Of a stretch of 55,078 bases of DNA, positions 1-9,319 are shown one piece after another. Source of the stretch: Endozoicomonas sp. ISHI1 (GTDB taxonomy: Bacteria > Pseudomonadota > Gammaproteobacteria > Pseudomonadales > Endozoicomonadaceae); NCBI RefSeq assembly GCF_024606225.1, contig NZ_JAGRPU010000037.1, positions 1-55,078 of the forward strand, in the 5' to 3' direction. How positions within the stretch are numbered: position 1 is the stretch's first letter; each line of letters begins with the position of its first letter. Below the pieces are notes generated by a model. It was not told the origin of the DNA and ran no database searches. It saw only the letters and a program-made list of their open reading frames with translations. The translations under genes and the position numbers were made by a program.

Positions 1-1469
1 GCCAGCATCAAGGTTTTTCGTTTCTGTTTCATGAGGATCGCTACATGATCATTGAATCCTCCTGTGGCAGTGACAAAGCCTCCTGCCCGCTCCAAAAAAT
101 CAGGCTCAAGCATCCAGTCTTCAGCGTGTTGGGCCACAACAATGGCGCCCTCTGGCATAGAGCCTGCCGCTTGTTTTCTGGCCAGCCAGAGTGGCCCTGT
201 GCAGAAGCCTTCGCTGACACCCTCACCGATGGCCAGGGTCTCCTGAGGTATAGGCATGGCGAAATCCATCCCGCCAGAGAGTCGGGTGACAGGACGTACC
301 TGCAACAGGAACAGGCGACCCTGATGATCGATGGCAAACTCCACGTCCACAGGGCAGAGCAGCAGGTTTTCCAGCTCTGTCACCACTCGCCTGAGCTCTG
401 AAACCATGTCATCACTGAGTTGTTGTTCGACGTCGTTTGATTGGGTATCGGCATCATCAATGCTTGTTTCCGAATAGCCGTTATTGTTCTTGTGCAGAAC
501 AAAGTGACTTGAGATCATTCCGGGAAAATATTGAGAGCTGCCAGCTTCTTCTGTAAGACCCTCGCGATAAATATCAATGCGGTGAGGCGTATTACCGGAC
601 TGCCCTGCCACAACACCTCTGGGTTGGCCGGGAGTGTATTCAATCCTGACGGTCTTATCCTGAAAGGATTGAAAACTCATGGCGACCCCACCATATCGGC
701 AGTCAATGCACTGTTGGATGATAAGCGCCATGGGTGGAGGTATCACTCCGGGACAGACTTCAGGCCGGTAACCTGAGGCCATGACCTTAAGGCAGGTTCG
801 TAAAATATCGTCTTCTTCCTGAACTAAAGAGAGGTATTTGCCTGCCTGGGCATCGCCGTAGTTATCTTCATTGATCCCGGAACTGCGGACAATAAGCGGC
901 TGTGATGTTAATAGCCCGTGATCCCTGATGTGTCTCGCCGCTTCTGAATCTTTAACCTGCTTATAAAAGTCCTCACTGGCAATAAATTTCGCCACACCCG
1001 TCAGCCAGCTATCTCTTTTGGCTTGCTCTGAGAGCGGCAAAGCATTGAGGCATTCCCTGATGTTCGCCAGACTGATCTCTGCCTCCGGTTCATTGCCGAT
1101 CCCGGGGAAATAGTGTTCAAGACCCCGGGTATCCAGAGGGTGTTGTTCAAGGGCATTCATAACGTGAGCAGTAACGCACTCGAAGGGGGGAACACGAAAA
1201 CCGGCTTCCTTCATGCGCTGCAAAAACATCCCCTTGCCGCCAAGTTGTTCCCGACTGGCAGGAGAACAGTCAGCAGCCTCATTTGAAACAGGTGAACGGC
1301 AGGCACGCTTGGTTAGTGGCGTTGGGTCGGGAACGCCACCGGGATTAAGATCACTGAAATACCTTTTAGGTGAACGATTAGGTGAACGACTAGCCTCAGT
1401 AACCTGATTGGGATCAGTTGTCAGTCTTTGAAAACTTGCTGTGACATAATCAAAAATAGATTTTAACAT
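1..1469 (-). CDS. Dikinase-like ATP-grasp/phosphohistidine protein with expected DUF4116 C-terminus, copy 1 (3' end outside window)
   Basis: The first 489 codons of the leftmost array member are visible; the reading frame stays open to the window edge, so the C-terminal half lies outside. The ATG at 1469 follows a GAGGGGGGGATCTTG leader that serves as ribosome binding site. GGKG (Lys79) opens the ATP-binding domain, RSSG (Arg195) follows, then VDVEFA and LLQVRPVT, and the swivel-domain His475 in GFNDHVAI sits just before the edge. The first 135 residues are nearly identical to copy 2, but the following part resembles copies 3 and 4, so the gene is a mosaic. A 12-bp tandem duplication at 1366-1389 adds four residues (RSPN) to the N-terminus. 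By homology with its neighbours it should continue into the unknown central region and 25-residue repeats; that part is inferred. Confidence 0.93.
   Translation of the reverse strand, partial: MLKSIFDYVTASFQRLTTDPNQVTEASRSPNRSPKRYFSDLNPGGVPDPTPLTKRACRSPVSNEAADCSPASREQLGGKGMFLQRMKEAGFRVPPFECVTAHVMNALEQHPLDTRGLEHYFPGIGNEPEAEISLANIRECLNALPLSEQAKRDSWLTGVAKFIASEDFYKQVKDSEAARHIRDHGLLTSQPLIVRSSGINEDNYGDAQAGKYLSLVQEEDDILRTCLKVMASGYRPEVCPGVIPPPMALIIQQCIDCRYGGVAMSFQSFQDKTVRIEYTPGQPRGVVAGQSGNTPHRIDIYREGLTEEAGSSQYFPGMISSHFVLHKNNNGYSETSIDDADTQSNDVEQQLSDDMVSELRRVVTELENLLLCPVDVEFAIDHQGRLFLLQVRPVTRLSGGMDFAMPIPQETLAIGEGVSEGFCTGPLWLARKQAAGSMPEGAIVVAQHAEDWMLEPDFLERAGGFVTATGGFNDHVAILMKQKRKTLML
1366..1389. repeat. 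12-bp in-frame tandem duplication in copy 1
   Basis: The unit TTAGGTGAACGA occurs twice head to tail at 1366-1377 and 1378-1389. The otherwise almost identical copy 2 has one unit. The duplication keeps frame and lengthens the variable N-terminus by four residues. Confidence 0.85.
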
Positions 1470-1551
1470 CAAGATCCCCCCCCTTCATGTTATTACTCAT
1501 CCATGATTTAATCGCTATCGCATGACGAATAAAACGATTACTTACTTAACT

Positions 1552-1578
1552 TTTGACAATGATATTTTTATAAAGTTC
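1552..1578 (-). promoter_or_regulatory. Sigma-E-like promoter of copy 1
   Basis: Reading the minus strand, GAACTT (1578-1573) and GTCAAA (1557-1552) are separated by 15 bp. The -10 element ends 82 nt before the ATG at 1469. The match to the E. coli RpoE consensus (GGAACTT, about 15 bp, GTCNAA) is by eye. Confidence 0.6.
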
Positions 1579-1639
1579 ACTCGCCAGCCTGAAGCACGCA
1601 GTAGAAAAAACAACATCAGGGTTTGCACTGGTCAGCGTT

Positions 1640-1656
1640 GTCTGAATCGATCAGAC
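1640..1656 (-). other. Small conserved hairpin just after the copy 2 stop codon
   Basis: GTCTGA and TCAGAC pair around a 5-nt loop, 13 bp beyond the TAA of copy 2. Similar hairpins follow most copies (for example near 5500 and 13090). No U-tract follows, so it is not a convincing intrinsic terminator. The TGA inside the stem is the stop codon of the longer reading frame still used by copies 7, 9 and 11, so part of the conservation is former coding sequence. Confidence 0.4.
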
Positions 1657-1668
1657 CTTATTCGCAGA

Positions 1669-4600
1669 TTATCTGAGGTATTGACGAAGTTCGGGGTTTC
1701 TTTGTTTTGCTGCCTCGATAAAAGCCGTATCATCTTTAAGCTCTGAAGCAGCATATTTGAAAGCTCGAGGATTTATTGCAATTAAGTCGAGCATACACTG
1801 GCGATCCTTCAATGCCTTTTGACTGGCATATGATAAGGCATAAATACTTTCAGCAATGGCCACTCGAATAATGTTTTTATCGCCTTTGAGTCTTTCACTT
1901 ACAAACATCAGAGAAAATGAATTCTGTGCGACAGCGACCATTGCATGCTTATAATCATCCTTAAGTTTCAGACTGGCATATTGTATCTGAGTACCCGCTC
2001 GTCTGACTGATGCCATAACGACTTCGCTATCATCCCTCAGTTCTTCACTCACATATTTCAGTTGATCTGGATGTTTTTCTAACGCGGGTAATACTAAGTC
2101 TTTATCATTCAGAACCCGTTGACTGGCATATTTTAACCCATGCTTTAGCAGGGCATTCCTGACCTTTTCTTTATGATCCCCAAGCAACTGACCCGGTGGC
2201 GCATAAAACTGCAGATATTCACTGCAGGAGGGTTTGACAACAAAGAATTGACCTTTCAAATGGGAATATAAAAGCTCAACCAATTGCATAGCGCCTGAAG
2301 GATATCTGAATAAAAGATGTTGTAAGAGTTGCCTGCGGATGTCCGCATCGATCTCATTACTCTTGAACATTTCCCGAAGCTCGTCCTTCAATTCACGGCT
2401 CAAACACTTGGACAGACACTGAACATGATTAATAAACTGCTGGTGCTGGTTTCTTAATAACGAGTAGAAATCAGGAACAATGGTGCAAAAATCATAAGCG
2501 ATTGTAAAAAGGCAATCTCGAAAGGCGAATCTATCAGCTTCTGTTGCAATATCTCTGTTAAGGCGTTGTGCAAGCAAGTCAAAGTTCCACTGATCTCCTT
2601 CAAAAATAACTTTATCCTTCAGCCAACGATCCAAATTATACATAGCATTTAACACAATGATCAGTTTTTCATAAGCCTCCTGCATAGTACCACGTGAACT
2701 CATTTGGGAGCATTCGACGAAAATTTCTCCCGCTACAGCGTTAAAACTCAGCTTCATGCTATCAGCATTTTTATCCAGTTCGATTGCTTTTAATAACTTC
2801 ACCAGAAACCACATACGTTTTAACTTGCTGGGCTCATCACTGCCGTCAGGACTATCAAATTCGTCAGCAAATGTCAGCCGCAGGGTTCGTTCTTTCCCTC
2901 CTTCTGCGTATTCAAGTAGCTCGATAAGACAGAAATGATTTCCAAGCTTCTGATTAACAATCAAGGCATTATCCATAATGACGACAGTCGCTGGACGATG
3001 TGTTTTTTCAAGAAATGCTCTGTCGGATGGCCTCAATATCGACACATTTTCGTCCAGGGTCGTGCAATCAAGATAGGTGATGGACCCTTCCCTGGATATC
3101 CTGCCCTGACCCGCAGCAAGACTGACCGGAGCCAGCGCATTTACAAAGCGCTGATGCAGAGCAAAAATCAGGTCATGGACACTCCGCAGCTGCTCAGCCT
3201 CAGTGGGGTTCAGTGCCTGAAGACAGGATTGTAGCTGATGGCAGGCGGCCACCCACTGACGAAACGTTACCTGTCCTTCTTTGCCATCATCCGAGGGAAG
3301 GGTAATAGCCTTTAGCCCGGATTGGATGGTCTGTTCCAGCGTCACAAACCGGTTCATCAATTGCGGCAACTCATCCAGCCGTGACTTGAGCTGTTGTGAA
3401 TCGCTGTTAACCGCCAGCCGCAAGAATGCCCCGTAGCCATTGAGCTGTGCTTTAGCCCCATGAATCAACCTTTGTACGATCTCCTCAGTTTCTGCCAATA
3501 TCTTTGATCGTTGTGGCGACATGCTCAGTTTTATGGGGTTTGCCAGACAATCCAGTCCACCGCCGGGGGCAAAAAATGCCAACAGCCGGGCATTTTGATC
3601 CGTGAGCCATTGAAAACCGCTGGCGACCTTGCGGAATGCGCCCTCTGGGGGGGATAAATCATCCCGTGATGGGATGACCTTTGTTGACGGTAGATCAGAA
3701 AATGCAGTGGACAGGCTTCTGTGACAAGCCAGTTTTCCGGTAAGGTCACCGGCAACAATAAAGGCTCCGGGCTCATCGTTAAAACGGGCGCAGGCCAGCG
3801 TCGCCTGTTGGCCAGCCTCCTGAGAGGCCAATGCCGAATAATGGCCACCGGCCCGCATCAAGGGTATTTGTTCCTGTTTCAGCAGGATTGCCACATGATC
3901 ATTGAATCCTGCTCCGGCCAAAACAAAACCTCCTGCCCGGTTCAGGAATTTGGACTCAAGCATCCAGTCTTCAGCGTGGTCAGCCAAGACAATAGCTCCC
4001 TCCGGCATTGAATCTACCTCTCGTCGATTGGCCAGCCAGAGGGGGCCAGTGCAATAGCCTTCGCTGATGCTCTCGCCAATGGCCAGAGCCTCTTTAGGTA
4101 TGGGCATGGCAAAAGCCATGTCACCAGAGAGTCGGGTAATGGGGCGCACCTGCAACAGGAACAGGCGACCCTGATGATCGATGGCAAACTCCACATCCAC
4201 GGGGCAGAGCAACAGGTTTTCCAGCTCTGTCACCACCTTTCTGAGGGTAGCAACCATTTTATCACTGAGTTTCTGTCCACCGTCGTTTGATTGGGCATTG
4301 GCATCATCAATTCTTATTTCCAAATAGCCGTTATTGCTCTTGTGCAGGGTAAAGTGACTTGAGATCGTCCCGGCGAAATATTGAGAGCTGTCAGCTTCTT
4401 CTTTGCGATCCTCGCGAAAAATATCAATGCGGTGAGGCGTGTTACCGGACTGCCCGGCCACTACGCCTTTGGGTTGACCGCGTGTGTACTCAACACTGAC
4501 GGTATTATCCTGAAAAGATTTAAAGCTCATGGCGACACCGCCAAATCGACAGTCAATGCACTGCTGGATAATCAATGCCATAGGCTGCGGTACGCCTTCG

Positions 4601-5322
4601 CAACAGACTTCAGGCCGGTAAGCTGAAGCCATAACCTTGAGGCAAGTACATAAAATATCGTCTTCTTCCTGAACCACAGAGAGGTATTTGCCCGCCTGAG
4701 CGTCGCCGTAGTTATCTTCATTGATACCAGAACTGCGGACAATCACCGGTTGTGATGTGGAGAGTTCGTCCAGCTTACGACGCAAATGCCTGATTTGTCG
4801 GGCCGCTTCTGAATCTTTAACCTGTGCGTAGTAGTCATCACTGGCAACAAACTGCGCCAGACCCGCCAGCCAGTTATCCCTTTTGGTTTGCTCTGAAGAT
4901 GGCATAGCATTGAGGCGCTCCCTGATGATCGCCAGACTGATCTCTGCCTCCGGTTCATTGCCGATCCCGGGGAAATAATGTTCAAGACCCCGGATATCCA
5001 GAGGGTGTTGTTCAAGGGCATTCACAACGTGAGCAGTAACGCACTCGAAGGGTGGAACACGAAAACCGGCTTCCTTCATGCGCTGCAAAAACATCCCCTT
5101 GCCGCCAAGTTGTTCCCGACTGGCAGGAGAACAGTCAGCAGCCTCATTTGAAACAGGTGAACGGCAGGCACGCTTGGTTAGTGGCGTTGGGTCGGGAACG
5201 CCACCGGGATTAAGATCACTGAAATACCTCTTAGGTGAACGATTAGCCTCAGTAACCTGATTGGGATCAGTTGTCAGTCTTTGAAAACTTGCTGTGACAT
5301 CATCAAAAGTAGATTTTAACAT
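1669..5322 (-). CDS. Dikinase-like ATP-grasp/phosphohistidine protein with six DUF4116-like repeats, copy 2
   Basis: The product has 1,217 residues from ATG 5322; a TTG lies directly before it, but the ATG fits the AGGGATCTTG leader and the sister genes. Residues 70-110 (REQLGGKG, Lys75; VPPFECVTA) match the start of a pyruvate phosphate dikinase/PEP synthase ATP-binding domain. It continues through RSSGINED (Arg196), QQCIDC and VDVEFA...LQVRPIT (about 378-394). The swivel domain follows with GFNDHVAI (His476), corresponding to the phosphorylated His of PEP synthases. Residues 550-1000 are a conserved region I cannot assign (for example KRMWFLVKLLKAIELDKN near 840). Six 25-residue DUF4116-like units fill 1063-1212. 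The PEP-binding barrel of true PEP synthases is not seen. No signal peptide or membrane segment is evident, so a soluble phosphotransferase is the best inference; its substrate is unknown. Confidence 0.95.
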   Translation of the reverse strand: MLKSTFDDVTASFQRLTTDPNQVTEANRSPKRYFSDLNPGGVPDPTPLTKRACRSPVSNEAADCSPASREQLGGKGMFLQRMKEAGFRVPPFECVTAHVVNALEQHPLDIRGLEHYFPGIGNEPEAEISLAIIRERLNAMPSSEQTKRDNWLAGLAQFVASDDYYAQVKDSEAARQIRHLRRKLDELSTSQPVIVRSSGINEDNYGDAQAGKYLSVVQEEDDILCTCLKVMASAYRPEVCCEGVPQPMALIIQQCIDCRFGGVAMSFKSFQDNTVSVEYTRGQPKGVVAGQSGNTPHRIDIFREDRKEEADSSQYFAGTISSHFTLHKSNNGYLEIRIDDANAQSNDGGQKLSDKMVATLRKVVTELENLLLCPVDVEFAIDHQGRLFLLQVRPITRLSGDMAFAMPIPKEALAIGESISEGYCTGPLWLANRREVDSMPEGAIVLADHAEDWMLESKFLNRAGGFVLAGAGFNDHVAILLKQEQIPLMRAGGHYSALASQEAGQQATLACARFNDEPGAFIVAGDLTGKLACHRSLSTAFSDLPSTKVIPSRDDLSPPEGAFRKVASGFQWLTDQNARLLAFFAPGGGLDCLANPIKLSMSPQRSKILAETEEIVQRLIHGAKAQLNGYGAFLRLAVNSDSQQLKSRLDELPQLMNRFVTLEQTIQSGLKAITLPSDDGKEGQVTFRQWVAACHQLQSCLQALNPTEAEQLRSVHDLIFALHQRFVNALAPVSLAAGQGRISREGSITYLDCTTLDENVSILRPSDRAFLEKTHRPATVVIMDNALIVNQKLGNHFCLIELLEYAEGGKERTLRLTFADEFDSPDGSDEPSKLKRMWFLVKLLKAIELDKNADSMKLSFNAVAGEIFVECSQMSSRGTMQEAYEKLIIVLNAMYNLDRWLKDKVIFEGDQWNFDLLAQRLNRDIATEADRFAFRDCLFTIAYDFCTIVPDFYSLLRNQHQQFINHVQCLSKCLSRELKDELREMFKSNEIDADIRRQLLQHLLFRYPSGAMQLVELLYSHLKGQFFVVKPSCSEYLQFYAPPGQLLGDHKEKVRNALLKHGLKYASQRVLNDKDLVLPALEKHPDQLKYVSEELRDDSEVVMASVRRAGTQIQYASLKLKDDYKHAMVAVAQNSFSLMFVSERLKGDKNIIRVAIAESIYALSYASQKALKDRQCMLDLIAINPRAFKYAASELKDDTAFIEAAKQRNPELRQYLR

Positions 5323-5404
5323 CAAGATCCCTCCCCTTCATGTTATTATTCATCCATGATTTAATCGCTATCGCATGACGAATAAAACGATTACTTACTT
5401 AACT

Positions 5405-5431
5405 TTTGACAATGATATTTTTATAAAGTTC
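5405..5431 (-). promoter_or_regulatory. Sigma-E-like promoter of copy 2
   Basis: GAACTT (5431-5426), 15 bp, GTCAAA (5410-5405) on the minus strand, 82 nt before the ATG at 5322. The spacer sequence around it is almost identical to that of copy 1. Confidence 0.6.
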
Positions 5432-5532
5432 ACTCGCCAGCCTGAAGCACGCAGTAGAAAAAACAACACCAGGCTGGCATCAGGGTTTGCACTGGTCAAC
5501 GTTATCTGAATCGATCAGGCCTTATTCGCAAA

Positions 5533-8500
5533 TTATCTAAGGTATTGACGAAGTTGCGGGTTTCTTTGTTTTGCTGCCTCAATAAAAGCCGTATCACCTT
5601 TAAGTCCTGAAACAGCATAATTGAAAGCTTGGGGATTTATTTCAATTAAGTCGAGCATGCACTGGCGATCCTCCAATACCTTTTGACTGGCATATGATAA
5701 GGGATAAATACTTTCAGCAATGGCCATTCTGATAATATTTTTATCGTCTCGAAGTCTTTTACTTGCATAACGCAGAGCCAAGGGACATTTAGCGATAGCG
5801 GCCTTAACGACATCGCTATCATTCTTCAGCTCTTCACTCAAATCTCCCAGTTCGCAGGGATCTCCTGAAAACGCGGGTAATACAAAGTTTTTATCATTCC
5901 GAACCCGCTGGCTGGCATATTCCAGCCCATGCTTCAGCAAGGTATTCCTGATCTTTTCTTTATGATCCCCAAGTGGCTGGCCCGGTGGTACATAAAACTC
6001 CAATCTGTAATTCCTGGATGGATTAATAACAAAGCATTGATTTCCGATGTCATACACTTGCTCAATCAATCTAACAGCGCTTACGGGATAAAATAATAAA
6101 AAATGGTGTAAGAGCTCCCTGCGGATGTCCTCGCTCATCTCAGCACTCATTAAGATTTCCTGCTCACTTTCTTTTGGTTTTCTCCCACGATCCAATGACA
6201 AATGATACATACCGAACCGATGGGCATAATGAGCAAATTGTTGATGGTGTTTGCTCAATAACCGACAGCAAGGGGCAGTCTTGGAGAAGGTGCTTTTATT
6301 TTGATAAGACATTGCGAAAAGGCAATGTTGAAAAGCGAATCTATCTGCCTCTGTCGCAACATCAGGATTAAGGCGCTGTGCAAATAAGTTAAAGTCCCAC
6401 TGACCTCCTTCAAAAATGGGTCTGCCCTTCAGCTCAATATCCAGATTACACATAGCACGTAACACAATGATCAGTTTTTCAAAGGCATGCTGCATGGTTT
6501 CAGGTGATCTCATGCGGGAGCATTCGACGTTCATTTCACCCGCTACGGCGTTGCAACTCAGCTTCATGCTATCAGCATTTTTATCCAGTTCGATCTCCTT
6601 CAATAACTGCGCCAGAAACCACATACGCCGGAATTTGCCGGATTTCTCATCATTATCAGTTCTATCAAAGTCGTCAGAAAATTTCAGCCTCAAGGTTCGT
6701 CCTTTGCCCCCCTCTGCGTTTTCAAGTAGCTCGATAAGGCTCACATGACTGCCAAGATTCAGATTAACAATCACAGCTTCATCCATACTGATAACTGTCC
6801 CTGAACACCCTAATGCTTTGATTGATGTTTTGCAGGACTGCCTCAGTATTGGTGCCTTATCATCCGGCTTACCCGGAGCCCTGCAATCAACATAGGTAAC
6901 GCGATCTTTCTTGGAAAGCCTGCCCTGACCCGAAGCCAGAGCGACCGGTGCCAATACCTCTACAAAACGCTGATGCAAGGAAAAAATCAGCTCATGGACA
7001 CTTCGCACCTGCTCAGCGCTATCAGGGTTGAGTGCCTGAAGACAGGATTGAAGCTGATGACAGTCTGCCACCCACTGACGAAATATTCCCGGGGATAGCT
7101 GTCCTTCTTCGGCGGCTTGCACAGGAAGAATGATACTCTTTAACCCGGATTCGATGGTCTTTTTCAACATCTGGAACCGGTTGATCAGCTGCGGTAATTC
7201 ATGCCGAAATGACTTGACCCTGTGTGAACGACTCTTGCCCGCCAGTTGCAAGAATGCCTGGCACCCGTCCAGCAGTGCTTCAGCCCCGTGAACCAGCCGT
7301 TTTACGCTGTCACAGGTCTCGGCCAGTAAATTTAATCTTTGTGGCGACATACTCAATTTTATCGGGTTTGCCAAACAACCCAGTCCGCCGCCGGAGGCAA
7401 AAAATGCCAACAAACGGGCATTTTGATCCGTGAGCCATTGAAAACCGCTGGCGACCTGACGGAACGTGTCTTCAGAGAGGGACAAATCATCCCGTGACGG
7501 GACAGCTGTTGCTAACGGCACATCATAAACAGCAGAGGATAGACTTCCATGACTGGCCAGTTTACCGGTAATGTCACCGGCAACAATAAAGGCTCCAGAC
7601 TTACCCTTAAAGCGGGCGCAGACCAGTGTCGCCTGTTGGCCAACCTGAGCAACCACGGCCGCATAGTGACCATCGGCCAGCATCAAAGTTTTTCGTTGCT
7701 GTTTCATGAGGATCGCTACATGATCATTGAATCCTCCTACCGCAATGACAAAACCTCCTGCCCGCTCCAGGAACTCAGGCTCAAGCATCCACTCTTCAGC
7801 GTGGTGAGCCACGACAATAGCTCCCTCTGGCATAGAGTCTGTCGCCGGGTGTTTGGCCAGCCAGAGTGCCCCGGTGCAATAGCCTTCGCTGACACCCTCG
7901 CCGATGGCCAGAGTCTCTTCGGGTATGGGCATGGCGAAATCCATGCCGCCAGAAAGTCGGGTAACCGGACGAACCTGCAACAGAAACAGGCGACCCTGAT
8001 GATCAATGGCAAACTCCACATCCACGGGGCAGCAAAACAGGTCTTCCAGCTCTGTCACCGCCCACCTGAGGTCTGAAATCATGTCATCAGTGAGTTGTTG
8101 TTCAACGTCGTTTGATTGGCCATCGGCATCATTCATTCTTGTTTCCGTATAGCCGTAATTGTTCTTGCACAGGGTGAAGTAACTTGAGATCGTTCCGGGA
8201 AAGTATTGAGAGCCGCCAGCTTCTTCTTTGCGATCCTCGCGATAAATATCAATGCGGTGAGGCGTGTTACCGGACTGCCCTGCCACTACACCTCTGGGTT
8301 GGCCGAGAGTGTACTCAACCCTGATGGTATTATCCTGAAAGGACCGAAAGCTCATGGCGACCCCACCATATTGGCAGTCAATGCACTGCTGGATGATCAG
8401 TGCCATGGGTGGAGGTATCAGTCCGGGACAGACTTCAGGTCGGTAACCTGAGGCCATAACCTTAAGACAGGTACGCAAAACATCCTCTTCTCCCTGAACT

Positions 8501-9132
8501 TCAGACAGATATTTGCCCGCCTGGGCATCGCCGTAATTGTCTTCATTGATGCCAGAACTGCGGACAATCACCGGCTGTGATGTTGATGGTCCGTGATCCC
8601 TGATGTGTCGGGCCGCTTCCGAATCTTTAACCTGCTTATAAAAGTCCTCACTGGCAATAAATTTCGCCAGACCCGCCAGCCAGCTATCTCTTTTGGTTTG
8701 CTCTGAAAGTGATAAAGCATTGAGGCGTTCCCTGATGTCCGCCAGACTGATCTCCGCCTTCGGTTCATCGATGATCCCGGGGAGATAGTGAGCCAGACAT
8801 TGGACATCCAGAAGCTGTTGTTCCAGCTCATTGATGACCGAAGTGGTCACACACTGAAACGGTGGCACAGACAAACCGGCTTCCTTCATGCGCTGTAAAA
8901 ACATTCCCTTGCCCCCAAGTTGTTCCCGGTTGGGGGGAAGAACAGCAGCCTGAGCTGAAACAGATGGACGGCAGAAACGCTTGGACAGTGACGTTTGGCT
9001 GAGCGGAACACTATGGGTAACAGAATCGCCGAGACGTTTTTTGGAAGCACGATCAGCCCCCCTGTCCTGCTTTGGTCCGGCTGGCAGGCTTTGAGGATTT
9101 GATCTGTCAATGTTTGCAGGCAAGGGTAACAT
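5533..9132 (-). CDS. Dikinase-like ATP-grasp/phosphohistidine protein with five DUF4116-like repeats, copy 3
   Basis: A 1,199-residue member that starts at ATG 9132 (MLPLPANID) behind a conserved upstream spacer. Arg191 of RSSG and His471 of GFNDHVAI are present. The linker before the RSSG motif is five residues shorter than in copy 2 (DHGPSTSQP type), a variant shared with copies 1, 4 and 5. Five 25-residue units occupy 1070-1194, ending in RQYLR. The ATP-binding half is closely similar to copy 4 (both have QLTDDMISDLRWAVTELEDL), while the tail is closer to copy 2, again a mosaic. The TAA stop truncates a frame that would otherwise continue a few codons to an SANKV-type end. The acceptor substrate cannot be read from sequence. 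Confidence 0.95.
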   Translation of the reverse strand: MLPLPANIDRSNPQSLPAGPKQDRGADRASKKRLGDSVTHSVPLSQTSLSKRFCRPSVSAQAAVLPPNREQLGGKGMFLQRMKEAGLSVPPFQCVTTSVINELEQQLLDVQCLAHYLPGIIDEPKAEISLADIRERLNALSLSEQTKRDSWLAGLAKFIASEDFYKQVKDSEAARHIRDHGPSTSQPVIVRSSGINEDNYGDAQAGKYLSEVQGEEDVLRTCLKVMASGYRPEVCPGLIPPPMALIIQQCIDCQYGGVAMSFRSFQDNTIRVEYTLGQPRGVVAGQSGNTPHRIDIYREDRKEEAGGSQYFPGTISSYFTLCKNNYGYTETRMNDADGQSNDVEQQLTDDMISDLRWAVTELEDLFCCPVDVEFAIDHQGRLFLLQVRPVTRLSGGMDFAMPIPEETLAIGEGVSEGYCTGALWLAKHPATDSMPEGAIVVAHHAEEWMLEPEFLERAGGFVIAVGGFNDHVAILMKQQRKTLMLADGHYAAVVAQVGQQATLVCARFKGKSGAFIVAGDITGKLASHGSLSSAVYDVPLATAVPSRDDLSLSEDTFRQVASGFQWLTDQNARLLAFFASGGGLGCLANPIKLSMSPQRLNLLAETCDSVKRLVHGAEALLDGCQAFLQLAGKSRSHRVKSFRHELPQLINRFQMLKKTIESGLKSIILPVQAAEEGQLSPGIFRQWVADCHQLQSCLQALNPDSAEQVRSVHELIFSLHQRFVEVLAPVALASGQGRLSKKDRVTYVDCRAPGKPDDKAPILRQSCKTSIKALGCSGTVISMDEAVIVNLNLGSHVSLIELLENAEGGKGRTLRLKFSDDFDRTDNDEKSGKFRRMWFLAQLLKEIELDKNADSMKLSCNAVAGEMNVECSRMRSPETMQHAFEKLIIVLRAMCNLDIELKGRPIFEGGQWDFNLFAQRLNPDVATEADRFAFQHCLFAMSYQNKSTFSKTAPCCRLLSKHHQQFAHYAHRFGMYHLSLDRGRKPKESEQEILMSAEMSEDIRRELLHHFLLFYPVSAVRLIEQVYDIGNQCFVINPSRNYRLEFYVPPGQPLGDHKEKIRNTLLKHGLEYASQRVRNDKNFVLPAFSGDPCELGDLSEELKNDSDVVKAAIAKCPLALRYASKRLRDDKNIIRMAIAESIYPLSYASQKVLEDRQCMLDLIEINPQAFNYAVSGLKGDTAFIEAAKQRNPQLRQYLR

Positions 9133-9192
9133 AATGATAGCCCTATCAGGTTAATATTCATCCATAATTCAATGGCGAGCCATTGTTTTTGA

Positions 9193-9219
9193 TTCGACAA
9201 TAATGTTTTTATAAAGTTC
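9193..9219 (-). promoter_or_regulatory. Sigma-E-like promoter of copy 3
   Basis: GAACTT (9219-9214), 15 bp, GTCGAA (9198-9193), 60 nt before the ATG at 9132. Confidence 0.6.
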
Positions 9220-9319
9220 ACCCATCAGCTTCAGGCACGCAGTAGAAAAAAAACAGTAGGCTGACAACAGGGTTTTCAATGGTCAACGTTGTCCGGATCG
9301 ATCAGACTTTATCCGCAGG

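Noticed and set aside
1551-1576. Plus-strand TTGACA...TATAAA in the spacers, looking like a sigma-70 promoter.
   Set aside because: The two hexamers are only 10 bp apart, and no plus-strand gene follows. The same bases read on the minus strand give the better-spaced sigma-E-like element.
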